The translations under genes were made by a program, and so were the position numbers. Of a stretch of DNA of 64,000 bases, positions 47,003 through 56,032 are shown in pieces; position 1 is the stretch's first letter; every line of letters starts with the position of its first letter. Source of the stretch: Marisediminitalea alba (GTDB lineage Bacteria > Pseudomonadota > Gammaproteobacteria > Enterobacterales > Alteromonadaceae); contig NZ_PVNP01000051.1 in assembly GCF_002993365.1 (NCBI RefSeq), forward strand, positions 51,053 to 115,052. The letters are read 5' to 3'. The notes under the pieces are model-generated. The model was not told where the DNA came from. It worked only from the letters and a program-made list of their open reading frames with translations, and made no database searches.

Positions 47003-47884
47003 TTATTTCCTTTTTAATTTTCTAAGCATTTTAAATGAAAACAACGGGTTGCCCACCAGCAGTGCTGTCATTAAGCGTAACTGCTCAGCCAATTTAAAAT
47101 TACGCTGTAAGTTAGAATCCGCCGCCTTTCCCCCATGCTGAATACAGGTTGCGGACGTTAGGTGCTCACAGGCTATCGCGGTTACTTTAAGCTCCAGTAA
47201 CCTAGGCTCAAATTGATCGTAGGGTTTGGAACCATACCATCCCCCGGAAAACAGCCACCTACCAACATGATACACACCGGATTCGTTAAAAAAATGCTTC
47301 AACATTTCAAAGCTATTCGTTTCGCGAAAAGCACCTTCTGCCTGTTTAAAAACTTTATTACACCCCGCAACGAATAAACCACTGGCAGGCTCATTCAAAT
47401 AAAATAGGGCCGATCTGACAAAATGGTTATGAGAAACCCCCATTACCGCAGACTGGTAGGGTAAATTAACCGTTTCTCCCAATTGAATTGGCGTTTCACA
47501 CATAGAATAACGCTCAATTTGACCCAGGAAGTTGATGATTTTCCAATAAAACAACTTAAAATGACTAAAAACGGTGTCGTTAAACAATATGAAAGACTTA
47601 GCACCGTGCTCCTCAACGATGTACTCTATACCTTCCACCCACGCAGAAAACTCTCCGTATTTATTAGAGCCGGATATTTGCCGAACTTTTGGAGATAAGC
47701 AAGTAAACTGATGTATTTCAGCGTTAAGTGCCCCGGATGAATTGTCAACCAAAAGAATGCCTTGCACACCACTTCTGAGTAATATTTCCAGAAGCGCCTC
47801 CAGTTGCTGATAGTTTCTGATCGCTCTTTCCTGTGAGTAGAGACAAAAGACTACCCAGGTATTCTGAAAATTTGCGGGATTCAA
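47003..47884 (-). CDS. Putative GT-A-like glycosyltransferase, family uncertain
   Basis: A 293-residue protein that I do not recognise with certainty. GILLVDNSSG near residue 40, SNKYGEFSAWVEGIEY and FILFNDTVFSH resemble the Rossmann-like half of GT-A glycosyltransferases, with ND replacing the usual DxD. HGGKAADSNLQRNF and a basic C-terminal end (MLRKLKRK) follow. Its place with the gene at 46027, same strand, fits a second transferase or modifying enzyme in the variable part of the cluster. Confidence 0.5.
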   Translation of the reverse strand: MNPANFQNTWVVFCLYSQERAIRNYQQLEALLEILLRSGVQGILLVDNSSGALNAEIHQFTCLSPKVRQISGSNKYGEFSAWVEGIEYIVEEHGAKSFILFNDTVFSHFKLFYWKIINFLGQIERYSMCETPIQLGETVNLPYQSAVMGVSHNHFVRSALFYLNEPASGLFVAGCNKVFKQAEGAFRETNSFEMLKHFFNESGVYHVGRWLFSGGWYGSKPYDQFEPRLLELKVTAIACEHLTSATCIQHGGKAADSNLQRNFKLAEQLRLMTALLVGNPLFSFKMLRKLKRK

Positions 47885-48134
47885 ATCAATTTCCTGCAGA
47901 ACGGATGAAAAAGTTAAGTGTCTTTTATATCACTATCATATGGCTTAGCCAATTTATTATCCCTAAAAGCAGGTTGATTAAATAAACAGGCTGGTTTAAT
48001 TATGGCGTGTAACTTTATTGCAACAAAACTCCCCAAATAACGCTAAAAAAACCGATGCTTATTTTTTTGTTGTCTGCAACAATGGCTCTTCGTTGGTGAC
48101 AAGCCTAAACTAATAGACTAGAGGGATATTCACA

Positions 48135-49265
48135 ATGCGGGTCGGCATTTTCGTTGAAGTAGTCAAAGCGCAATTCCATACCGGGATATCCAGATATGTA
48201 AAAAAATTAGTCGAAACGCTTGTCAGCCAGAACCACCCTGATACTACCTACTACCTTTACTACCAGCGTCAGCCCGGGGAGCAGAAGTTAGACTGGCTAA
48301 CCGCTCATAAACAGGTCAAACACCGTCCGCTGTGGACGCCGGTAAACCTGCTTAGCGAACATCCCAGTGTCTGGTGGAAATATTACCTGCCGCTGGTTAT
48401 GAAACTAGACGGCATAGACGTTTTTCACGGCCCCAATCACTCAGTGCCAGTGAGCGGTAAAGTACCAACAGTCCTGACCATTCATGATATCGCCTATTTT
48501 TACATGAAGGTGCATGGCGAAGGTCTCGACAGAATGCTTAAACGAACCACACTTGAAAATATAGCCAGGGCTACTCATATTGTGGCTGTGTCTGAGTCTA
48601 CTGCTAATGACATTATCAGGGAGGGCGCAGCAGCAGAAAAAACTTCGGTGATCTATCAGGGCTATGAACCAAACCCAGGAGAGGCGAGTGAATCCAGTAC
48701 TATCCTGAACCACCCTATCGCTTCCCTTACCCCATATTTACTGTTTATAGGTACCGTTCAGCCTCGCAAAAACGTTGAATACCTGATTGATGAATTTGCC
48801 AGAGTCAGTTCAAAAATACCGCATAGGCTGATTATCGCCGGCGCACCCGCTGAATCACAACATACAGTAGAGCAAAAAATTGCTGAATACGGGCTAGATG
48901 ATAGGGTCTTACTGACTGGCTTTATCTCTGATGAAGAGCGTCACACCTTGTATAAGCATGCCGACCTATTCCTGTACCCAAGCCTTTATGAAGGTTTTGG
49001 CCTGGTTATCCTTGAAGCAATGTCCTATGGTGTGCCGGTTATCACTGGCAACAACAGCTCTCTGCCTGAGGCGGCAGGCGATGCTGGAATCAAAGTAGAC
49101 ATAGAAACTCAGGGCGCATTGGGTGAGGCGATCCTGCTGCTGATAAATGACTCACATTTAAGACAAAAGCTGATAGAAAAAGGACTCACTCACTGCCATT
49201 CATTTGGCTGGGAGGACTCCGCCAGACAGATGATGACACTGTATCGTCAACTCGCCCGGTCTTAG
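48135..49265 (+). CDS. Family 4 glycosyltransferase (mannosyltransferase-like)
   Basis: A 376-residue GT-B enzyme. It shows FHTGISRYVKKLVETL (residues ~14-29), DVFHGPNHSVPV, TIHDIAYFYMK and the GT4 donor domain with LFIGTVQPRKNVEYLI and PSLYEGFGLVILEAMSYG. These are the features of the mannosyltransferase-like GT4 group. Its end overlaps the end of the convergent glycosyltransferase gene by 4 bases. A 250-base divergent space precedes it. Confidence 0.87.
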   Translation: MRVGIFVEVVKAQFHTGISRYVKKLVETLVSQNHPDTTYYLYYQRQPGEQKLDWLTAHKQVKHRPLWTPVNLLSEHPSVWWKYYLPLVMKLDGIDVFHGPNHSVPVSGKVPTVLTIHDIAYFYMKVHGEGLDRMLKRTTLENIARATHIVAVSESTANDIIREGAAAEKTSVIYQGYEPNPGEASESSTILNHPIASLTPYLLFIGTVQPRKNVEYLIDEFARVSSKIPHRLIIAGAPAESQHTVEQKIAEYGLDDRVLLTGFISDEERHTLYKHADLFLYPSLYEGFGLVILEAMSYGVPVITGNNSSLPEAAGDAGIKVDIETQGALGEAILLLINDSHLRQKLIEKGLTHCHSFGWEDSARQMMTLYRQLARS

Positions 49266-50413
49266 CCTTTAGCAAACACCGAGCGGGCGTTTTTTGCCGC
49301 ATTGTCCCAGTCAAAGGCCTCAACTGAATGTTTACGACCTGCTATACCATAGGCTTCACAGCGAGCCGGGTCTTGTATAAATGAAGTGATAACGTCGGCC
49401 AGAACACTTACGTTGGTGGCATCGACAATTTCACCGGTTTTACCGGCAAGCAGCGTTTCTTTAGTGCCGCCTGAATCACCGGCAATGACCGGCTTTGCAC
49501 AGGCCTGCGCTTCGACAAGTACCATACCAAAACCTTCAATGTCCTGCCCCTCTGTTCGGTTGGGCAGAATAAACACATCACATTGCTGATAGCATTTAAT
49601 CATGGTTTCATCGTCACAATCCGTTAGCATTTGAACGTGATCCTGTAACCCCAGCGACTCAATCAAGTGCTCCAGATGAGCACGGCTCTCACCATGCCCG
49701 ATGATTACATAGTGAGCCTGTGGGCAGCGCTTTAAAATCTCCGGCATGGCTTCAATCATTTTGTCCTGGCCTTTACGAGCCTGCAATCGACCAACCGTCA
49801 GAATGACACTTTTCCCATCCCACCCCATGGAGGAGAGAAAATCCTCATCTTTATTTTCAACCGGATAAAACTTGTTTGTGTCAGCGCCCGGATGCATTAC
49901 TGTGACTTTATGATTCACACTGTCATCCACGCGACTAACAATATTGGCACTGTTGTGGCTGTTGCAGATTATCTTATCGGCACTGCGCATCACCAGTTTG
50001 GTCAGGCTGTTTAATTCGCGGGATAAAGCGCTGGCTTCCAGATCTTCACCGTGCACGTAGCACAGGTAAGGTATGCCCAGAGTTTTCTTCAGTATCCATG
50101 CCATCAGCCCCTCAGGCAGGACTCGGCCACAATGGATATAGCTGATGTCCTGCTCTTTCACTAATCGCCTGAGCGATCTGAACGACTGCCAGTAATATTT
50201 TAAGCCTTGCAGATTAGCTACGCCCCATTGTGGACTGTAAAGCGGCAGACGATGAATAGCCATTGGCGCGTTGGAATCAAATACCTCAGAATTGGCCATC
50301 TCGTCGGCCGCAACAATGTAATCGCTGCCTAAACGTGAATAGAGTTCCCAGAACCAACGACCACTGCCTCCGGATGCAGGCGGAAAGTTCTGAGTTAGTA
50401 CCAGCGTCTTCAA
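49262..50413 (-). CDS. Family 4 glycosyltransferase
   Basis: A 383-residue GT-B enzyme. It begins MKTLVLTQNFPPASGGSGRWFWEL, has YIHCGRVLPEGLMAW and the donor domain with VILTVGRLQARKGQDKMIEA, GHGESRAHLE and EGQDIEGFGMVLVEAQA. It is on the strand opposite to both neighbours and overlaps the convergent gene's stop by 4 bases, leaving no room for a separate terminator. Sugar specificity cannot be read from the sequence. Confidence 0.87.
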   Translation of the reverse strand: MKTLVLTQNFPPASGGSGRWFWELYSRLGSDYIVAADEMANSEVFDSNAPMAIHRLPLYSPQWGVANLQGLKYYWQSFRSLRRLVKEQDISYIHCGRVLPEGLMAWILKKTLGIPYLCYVHGEDLEASALSRELNSLTKLVMRSADKIICNSHNSANIVSRVDDSVNHKVTVMHPGADTNKFYPVENKDEDFLSSMGWDGKSVILTVGRLQARKGQDKMIEAMPEILKRCPQAHYVIIGHGESRAHLEHLIESLGLQDHVQMLTDCDDETMIKCYQQCDVFILPNRTEGQDIEGFGMVLVEAQACAKPVIAGDSGGTKETLLAGKTGEIVDATNVSVLADVITSFIQDPARCEAYGIAGRKHSVEAFDWDNAAKNARSVFAKG

Positions 50414-50653
50414 TTGTTACTCCGAAAAATGATTGAAATACCAACTCTTTGCAGAATAGCGTTGGCTCGGGAAAGTGTAAATAAGCATTTGCTTCGCAAG
50501 GGCATTTATAAACCGCTTGCGACGCAAACGGCAATCGTTCAGATACTGCCTGTGTCAGAAATCTTATTCACATGCCGTTATGGCTTTTTATTCACCAGAA
50601 AGCATAATACACTAATCAAAACATATGCCTATAACAACTAAACGAGATCACTC

Positions 50654-51877
50654 TTGCACTGTTTGTACCTTGCCCAGCGGATACCTTTTCCGCCAAATAA
50701 AGGAGAGAAACTACGCTCTTTCCACCAGATAAACTTTTTGCGCAGTAATGGCATAGAAGTAACTGTAGCTGCCCCTTACGAACAATCGGACGAACTCGAT
50801 TACTTCAAAAGACTGGAGCAAGAATATGGCTGCCACACGCTTAGTCAAGCGCTTAGTCACAAACTGCTTCGTTATATGAGTGGTATCGCCGGTAACACCT
50901 CTTTGAGTGAAGCGCATTTTTACAGTAGCGGATTACAGAAACAAATAGATGATTTACTAGAGCGGCAAAATATTGATGCCATTGTTTGTACTGCTTCCAG
51001 TATGGCGAATTATGTTTTCCGTTCCACGGCATTAGCAAAAAAAGCCAGGCGGCCCCGCCTTATCATGGATTTTATGGACATGGATTCTCACAAGTGGCTT
51101 CAGTATTCACGCAACACCAAACCGCCAATGCGTTGGGTTTATCAGCGGGAAGCCAGTTTAGTCAGACGCCTTGAAAATCGGGTTGGAGAACAGTTTGATG
51201 CTTGCTTTTTTGTTGCCGAACCAGAAACTAATTTGTACAAACAGCAAGCGGGAAATCCTGCAGCCGAGGTGTTATCTATTGGCAATGGCATTGACCCGGC
51301 TGAATTTTATCCGGCGACTCAAGCAACTGAGGTAAAAACACCACATTTGTTGTTTGCCGGTGTAATGGACTACACGCCTAACGTAGATGCTATGTTGTGG
51401 TTTTATAACGAGGTCTGGCCGAGCGTGTTAACCTATTGGCCCGATGCTACGCTGACTATTGCCGGCATGAACCCAACCCCGGCTATCGCCAGGTTGCAAG
51501 GCGTAGACAATGTAAGAGTCACTGGATTTGTTGAAGACATTTTACCTTACTTCCATGAGAGCAACATATTTGTTGCGCCATTTCGGATAGCCCGCGGCAT
51601 TCAGAACAAAATCCTGCAGGCCTTTGCGTGCGGCTTACCGGTGGTCAGTACCTCGATGGGAGCTGAAGGTATAAAGTGCACGCCGGGGCAAAATATTGAG
51701 GTCGGTGACGAGCCAAATGATATGTTTAATGCCATCAAACGATTAATGGCAGCCCCTCACCACTACCAGACTGTTCGCAATAGTGCCCTGGCAACTATCA
51801 ACGAACACTATTCCTGGGACGGCATTCTGACCCCTTTGTTACAACTGCTCGACAACGATAAGGCGACGCCTCAATGA
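50654..51877 (+). CDS. Glycosyltransferase of the XrtA system (TIGR03087-like)
   Basis: A 407-residue GT4-type enzyme. The start is TTG at 50654: the homologous N-terminus (LYLAQRIPFPPNKGEKLRSF) follows at once, so the rare start is supported by protein family. The rest has VICTASSMANYVF, DFMDMDSHKW and MDYTPNVDAMLWF, then FVAPFRIARGIQNKILQAFA, signatures of the PEP-CTERM/EpsH1-associated sugar transferase group. It overlaps the acetyltransferase gene by 4 bases. The 240 bases before it carry no clear gene. Confidence 0.87.
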   Translation: MHCLYLAQRIPFPPNKGEKLRSFHQINFLRSNGIEVTVAAPYEQSDELDYFKRLEQEYGCHTLSQALSHKLLRYMSGIAGNTSLSEAHFYSSGLQKQIDDLLERQNIDAIVCTASSMANYVFRSTALAKKARRPRLIMDFMDMDSHKWLQYSRNTKPPMRWVYQREASLVRRLENRVGEQFDACFFVAEPETNLYKQQAGNPAAEVLSIGNGIDPAEFYPATQATEVKTPHLLFAGVMDYTPNVDAMLWFYNEVWPSVLTYWPDATLTIAGMNPTPAIARLQGVDNVRVTGFVEDILPYFHESNIFVAPFRIARGIQNKILQAFACGLPVVSTSMGAEGIKCTPGQNIEVGDEPNDMFNAIKRLMAAPHHYQTVRNSALATINEHYSWDGILTPLLQLLDNDKATPQ

Positions 51878-52470
51878 AAGCCTTTGTCAAAATGCTCTTA
51901 CGGCTATTGTTCGTGATCCTTTCTCTGCCCTTTTATCTGTTATTTAAGCTACAAAGTGCATTAATGGGTGCCGATCAGGCGACTACCAGTTGGTCACAGT
52001 TAATGAGTTTGTGGCCGGGAATATTGGGCGTCTATTTAAGAGCTGCGTTCTACTCACTCATCTTTAAGCACACCAGTCAGGAACTGGTTATCGGTTTCGG
52101 TACCTTATTCTCCCAACACGACACACAAATCGGCCCAGGTACCTATATCGGGCCACAATGCAATATAGGCAAATGCGCCATAGGAAAAAACTGCTTATTA
52201 GGCAGCGCCGTGCATATTATGAGCGGCAAAGGACAGCATAATTTCTCTGACCCGGACACCCCCTTACGTGAACAAGGTGGCGTTTTTACTCAGGTGACTA
52301 TTGGCGAGGATAGCTGGCTGGGTAACGGGGCGTTGGTGATGGCCGACGTCGGTAAAAAGTGTGTGATTGGTGCAGGGAGTGTAGTTATCAACCCGGTACC
52401 AGATTATGCCATTGTGGGCGGTAATCCGGCTAAAGTGCTCGGCAGCCGCAAGCCTGCCGGGAAGTCATAG
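51874..52470 (+). CDS. Hexapeptide-repeat acetyltransferase
   Basis: A 198-residue protein with one N-terminal hydrophobic segment (residues ~9-25) and a left-handed beta-helix built from hexapeptide repeats (IGPGTYIGPQCNIGKCAIGK, and TIGEDSWLGNGALVMADVG), ending with VVGGNPAKV-like IVGGNPAKVLG. Such enzymes O-acetylate sugars from acetyl-CoA. It overlaps the preceding glycosyltransferase gene by 4 bases and ends one base before the beta-helix gene's start codon, so the three form one unit. Confidence 0.85.
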   Translation: MKAFVKMLLRLLFVILSLPFYLLFKLQSALMGADQATTSWSQLMSLWPGILGVYLRAAFYSLIFKHTSQELVIGFGTLFSQHDTQIGPGTYIGPQCNIGKCAIGKNCLLGSAVHIMSGKGQHNFSDPDTPLREQGGVFTQVTIGEDSWLGNGALVMADVGKKCVIGAGSVVINPVPDYAIVGGNPAKVLGSRKPAGKS

Positions 52471-52471
52471 T

Positions 52472-53581
52472 ATGCAACGCATAGTCCGCCTGGCTTTTCT
52501 AACGCTATTCGCTTCTTTATGCCAGGCTGATGATTTACCTATCTCTCAGCAATATCAATATACCGTTAAAGTTGATACCGAACAGGGGCTTTACAAAGCT
52601 GTCAAACAAGCCAACCAGCGAGGCAATACACTTATTCTTATTGCCGATGGTATCTATCAGCTCAGTTCGACCCTCAATATTACTGGCAATCATGTTGCAT
52701 TGAAGTCAGCATCAGGCGATCCCGCCACCACTATTCTGCGTGGCGCGGGAATGGCCCCATCAAAACGGGTTAAAAATCTTATCAGGGTAACCGGACACCA
52801 CTTTAGATTTTCAGGCTTAACCGCGGAATCAGCCCCTCATCATATTATCCAGATCGTAGGCGAAGCTAATGCCGACCATGCCGTGATTGAGCACTGTGTG
52901 TTACAGAATGCCTATGAACAGCTTCTCAAAGTTAGTCATCGGGCCAATAGCCAGGTTGCGGCAGACCACGGGATTATTCGTCATTGCACTTTCGGATACA
53001 CTGAGGGCATAGGGCCACAGTATTACATTGGTGGCGTGGACTTACACCTTGGTCAGCACTGGCGAATCGAGTCCAACCAGTTTTTTGGCATAGCCAGCCC
53101 CGCAGACAAAGTGGCTGAGCATGCTATTCACTTGTGGAATAACAGTGCTCACAATCAGGTAGTCAACAATATTATAATCAACAGCGACCGCGGTATTGGT
53201 TTTGGCATGGGAGGCAGAGGTAATCAGGGCGGGTTAATTACCGGCAACATAGTTTATCACGCCGATAATAATCACCCTTATGCCGATGCCGGCATAATTC
53301 TTGAGTCTTCCCCTGGCACCATGGTTAAGCAAAACCGGGTGATCCAGCATCACGGCTACCCCAATGCCATTGAATACCGATTTGAAGCTACTCAGGGCGT
53401 TTTGATTGCCGAAAACGGCACGAATAAAAAAATCCGCAAGCGAAATAGCGGAAGTGCCGAATTAAATGATAATTATCGCTTAGCCGAACTGTCGCCGGCC
53501 CTGAAAAGAACCATCATAAAACGCTTCCCCGCGCATTATCAACAACAGGTGTTTGATACGCTTTACCCGATTAGGGATTAA
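52472..53581 (+). CDS. Secreted right-handed beta-helix protein (polysaccharide lyase-like)
   Basis: A 369-residue protein; the ATG at 52472 gives a proper Sec signal (MQRIVRLAFLTLFASLCQA). An earlier start at 52406 lies inside the acetyltransferase gene. The body has the repeating turns of a parallel beta-helix (LNITGNHVALKS, HAVIEHCVLQNA, NQVVNNIIINSDRG, LITGNIVYHADNN), resembling chondroitinase B/alginate lyase folds. Periplasmic lyases or epimerases of this shape are common in Wzy-type EPS operons, where they trim chains or clear stalled polymer. Catalytic residues cannot be assigned by reading. Confidence 0.75.
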   Translation: MQRIVRLAFLTLFASLCQADDLPISQQYQYTVKVDTEQGLYKAVKQANQRGNTLILIADGIYQLSSTLNITGNHVALKSASGDPATTILRGAGMAPSKRVKNLIRVTGHHFRFSGLTAESAPHHIIQIVGEANADHAVIEHCVLQNAYEQLLKVSHRANSQVAADHGIIRHCTFGYTEGIGPQYYIGGVDLHLGQHWRIESNQFFGIASPADKVAEHAIHLWNNSAHNQVVNNIIINSDRGIGFGMGGRGNQGGLITGNIVYHADNNHPYADAGIILESSPGTMVKQNRVIQHHGYPNAIEYRFEATQGVLIAENGTNKKIRKRNSGSAELNDNYRLAELSPALKRTIIKRFPAHYQQQVFDTLYPIRD

Positions 53582-54471
53582 AGTAAATAGTCCAGAGATG
53601 GTGTTAGTGCTATCACGTCGTATTGCTGTGCTGGAAACTGGTTAAAAAAAGGTTGCTGTCTGTCAACTTTCTGTTGGGCAAACTTCGGTACAAACCAATT
53701 CACTTCGAGTATCGACTCAATTTCGCCAAACATATCTTCGGGCGTTTGCCCCTGAGAAGCCAGTACCTCAGGATGTATCTCCAGCAAAAGCACTGCGCCA
53801 GAGGCACGCTGAATGTTTGCCAATGATCCTTTTACGGCGGGGATCTCCTGGCCTTCCACATCAATTTTGAGCACCAGTATATCTGCCAGGGTAACAACAT
53901 TGTCAGCCAGATAACTATCGAGGGAGGTTACCCTGGTATCTCCTGTGGAACCCGGCATAATATGGCCCTCATGGTCGCCAGTTTGGCTATTATCAGTGGT
54001 AAAACTCACCATGCCGTCAAAGTCAGAAACCGCCTGATTTACCGCCCTAGCCGGGACTTCCAGAGCAGCCAGGTTATGACAAAGCATGGCATAAGAGCCT
54101 GGATTAGGTTCGAAGGCCACAATATTCTGCAACCCGGCACAGTTTCTCGATACCAATGCACTCACAGTGCCTATATCAGCCCCTAGGTCAAAAAAAGAAA
54201 AGGGACCCAGCTTGTTGAGCAGATTGCAAAACGGACCAAATTCGTCCATATAGTAATTATCCGGTCCACCCTCAAGCCAAAAGCACCACTCATCAACCGG
54301 CAGAACAAAGCTGGCCTGGTCGAAGTTATAACACACATAGCTATCTGAATAGTGCTTACACATCCATCGATAAAAAGCGTACTTGCCTTTAACATCGTGC
54401 CGTTGGCTCCAAACCACTAAACGGTTTAACCAGCCAGGCAGGGCCTGCAGACTGCCTACGCGTTTGGACAC
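53578..54471 (-). CDS. FkbM-family methyltransferase
   Basis: A 297-residue SAM-dependent methyltransferase starting at GTG. The SAM loop FFDLGADIGTVSALVSRN lies near residues 94-112, followed by IVAFEPNPGSYAML and the FkbM motif VLKIDVEGQE near residue 200. It probably O-methylates a sugar. It is the last gene of the minus-strand xrtA operon, 2 bases after exosortase, and overlaps the end of the convergent beta-helix gene by 4 bases. Confidence 0.87.
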   Translation of the reverse strand: MSKRVGSLQALPGWLNRLVVWSQRHDVKGKYAFYRWMCKHYSDSYVCYNFDQASFVLPVDEWCFWLEGGPDNYYMDEFGPFCNLLNKLGPFSFFDLGADIGTVSALVSRNCAGLQNIVAFEPNPGSYAMLCHNLAALEVPARAVNQAVSDFDGMVSFTTDNSQTGDHEGHIMPGSTGDTRVTSLDSYLADNVVTLADILVLKIDVEGQEIPAVKGSLANIQRASGAVLLLEIHPEVLASQGQTPEDMFGEIESILEVNWFVPKFAQQKVDRQQPFFNQFPAQQYDVIALTPSLDYLL

Positions 54472-54473
54472 AG

Positions 54474-56015
54474 TTAGTTACCGGCCAGACGCGATTGCTG
54501 CGTGAGTTCGGGGTATGACTGAGACACTTTGTCAATGAACCACTTTTGCTGCGCTTGCAGAAAGCGCCGTTCAACTTCCATGGACATAATTACAACTGCG
54601 CCATGGGCAGGCTCCCCGCCGAGCGTGCTGAAGATTTGCTGTAGTTTGGTTTGTTGCTTACCTGCTAATGTTTGATCACTTAACACATACCAGCTGGCTA
54701 TCAGCCGCAATTTACCGGCAGGTGAAGAAACTAGCTCCAAAGCAAATGGGTTCTCATTTGAAATAGGTAGATCTATGACTTCTACCCGGGTCCAACGGTC
54801 CTGATCATAAAGACGATTTAACGAACTTACCAATTCACCGTCCCCTGCAGCATAGAATGCCTGGTAGACAGTAATGGGGAAAACATAAGGCGTGGTGAGT
54901 TGCTGATACTGCTCAACTGTGGGCGAGCGAAATTTAGCCTTCCACGCTAACCAGTAAACTTCGTCTTCGCTTAGCGGTTTGACCTGCGGGTCATTTGCAA
55001 ACTCAAACTGCTGTACTTGCTTTTCTGGATTAGCGCTAGCGATAAACTGATACCAGCCAGCTGCTACGCATAATATCGCGCCAACAGCAATTAAGCCGCT
55101 AGTTGCTGCACTTATTGGTGCTCTGGGCTGCATAGTAAGCTCTTTGTCATCGCCTTGCGCCGGCACTTTCTCACGCAGTAACTCACCAATGCCGATTAAA
55201 CATATAATAACAAAAGCAAAGAAAAACCAACCATAGATCAGGTGATCCGCACCTACAGCATATTTCATGTCAGATAAGTGTGCGATCAGTATAATGCCGT
55301 AAACCCGGACAATATTTGCTGCAATGGGAAAAATAACAGACAGCAAAACAAAAACAAAACGACGCTTTGCGCTATACATGTTGAGATAGGCATACAAGCA
55401 ACCTATCACTAGGGAGGCAATGAAAAAGCTGATCCCTGAGCAAGCCTCCGCCACCAGAAAACGCCCTTTGGGGATTTCAATATACAGACCACTGCGAAAA
55501 ACCGGGATACCTGAAAGCTCCAGTAGATCCACTGAAAAAGTGGCAGCGATTTGCTGTAAGTAAGGAACCAATTCTTCCCCAACCGGAATACAGAAGAGTA
55601 TAAACACTAATGGGAATAAAATTTGCCAGGCTGCTTTGTTACCTAGCACCATCCATATAAGTAACGGTAACAAGCCAAACATAGCGGCATGCATAAACAG
55701 TTGCACGTCCCCGGCCAAGCCGATGCCATAAAGCACGATAGCCGGTAGAATTAATACCATCACCCAGTAGTTGGGCTTTACTGGCTGTGCCAGCAGCGCC
55801 TTGCGTTTGAGATAAATAAGGAAAAAAGTACCGGGGATGACGAATAAACAATGATTAAATATATCGGAGTTGTACCAAATGGAAACAGCAGTAACCAACC
55901 CCTGATGAAATACCGCTGCCCAACCCAGTAAGACCAGAATCACGGGGACCATTGCGGCGGTGAAGGCCTTGTTTATTTCCTTATTGCTGTTACCTGCGAC
56001 TGCTTGCTCCTGCAT
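54474..56015 (-). CDS. xrtA: Exosortase A with fused EpsI domain
   Basis: A 513-residue protein. Residues ~20-285 are the eight-helix exosortase domain with the catalytic set Cys192 (AEACSGISF), Arg237 (ANIVRVYG) and His258 (GADHLIYGWFFF). Residues ~305-510 form the periplasmic EpsI-type domain after one more helix (~305-325). Exosortase A cleaves proteins with PEP-CTERM-type signals in the inner membrane and is linked to their surface attachment. The two tandem VPAP proteins at 20-22 kb are the only evident substrates here. It lies 17 bases after the deacetylase gene and 2 before the FkbM gene. Confidence 0.95.
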   Translation of the reverse strand: MQEQAVAGNSNKEINKAFTAAMVPVILVLLGWAAVFHQGLVTAVSIWYNSDIFNHCLFVIPGTFFLIYLKRKALLAQPVKPNYWVMVLILPAIVLYGIGLAGDVQLFMHAAMFGLLPLLIWMVLGNKAAWQILFPLVFILFCIPVGEELVPYLQQIAATFSVDLLELSGIPVFRSGLYIEIPKGRFLVAEACSGISFFIASLVIGCLYAYLNMYSAKRRFVFVLLSVIFPIAANIVRVYGIILIAHLSDMKYAVGADHLIYGWFFFAFVIICLIGIGELLREKVPAQGDDKELTMQPRAPISAATSGLIAVGAILCVAAGWYQFIASANPEKQVQQFEFANDPQVKPLSEDEVYWLAWKAKFRSPTVEQYQQLTTPYVFPITVYQAFYAAGDGELVSSLNRLYDQDRWTRVEVIDLPISNENPFALELVSSPAGKLRLIASWYVLSDQTLAGKQQTKLQQIFSTLGGEPAHGAVVIMSMEVERRFLQAQQKWFIDKVSQSYPELTQQSRLAGN

Positions 56016-56032
56016 GATTTACCACCGCGATA

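Noticed and set aside
50414..50641. 75-residue open frame between two glycosyltransferase genes
   Set aside because: No ribosome site, no family resemblance, and unusual codon use; more likely chance reading in the gap.
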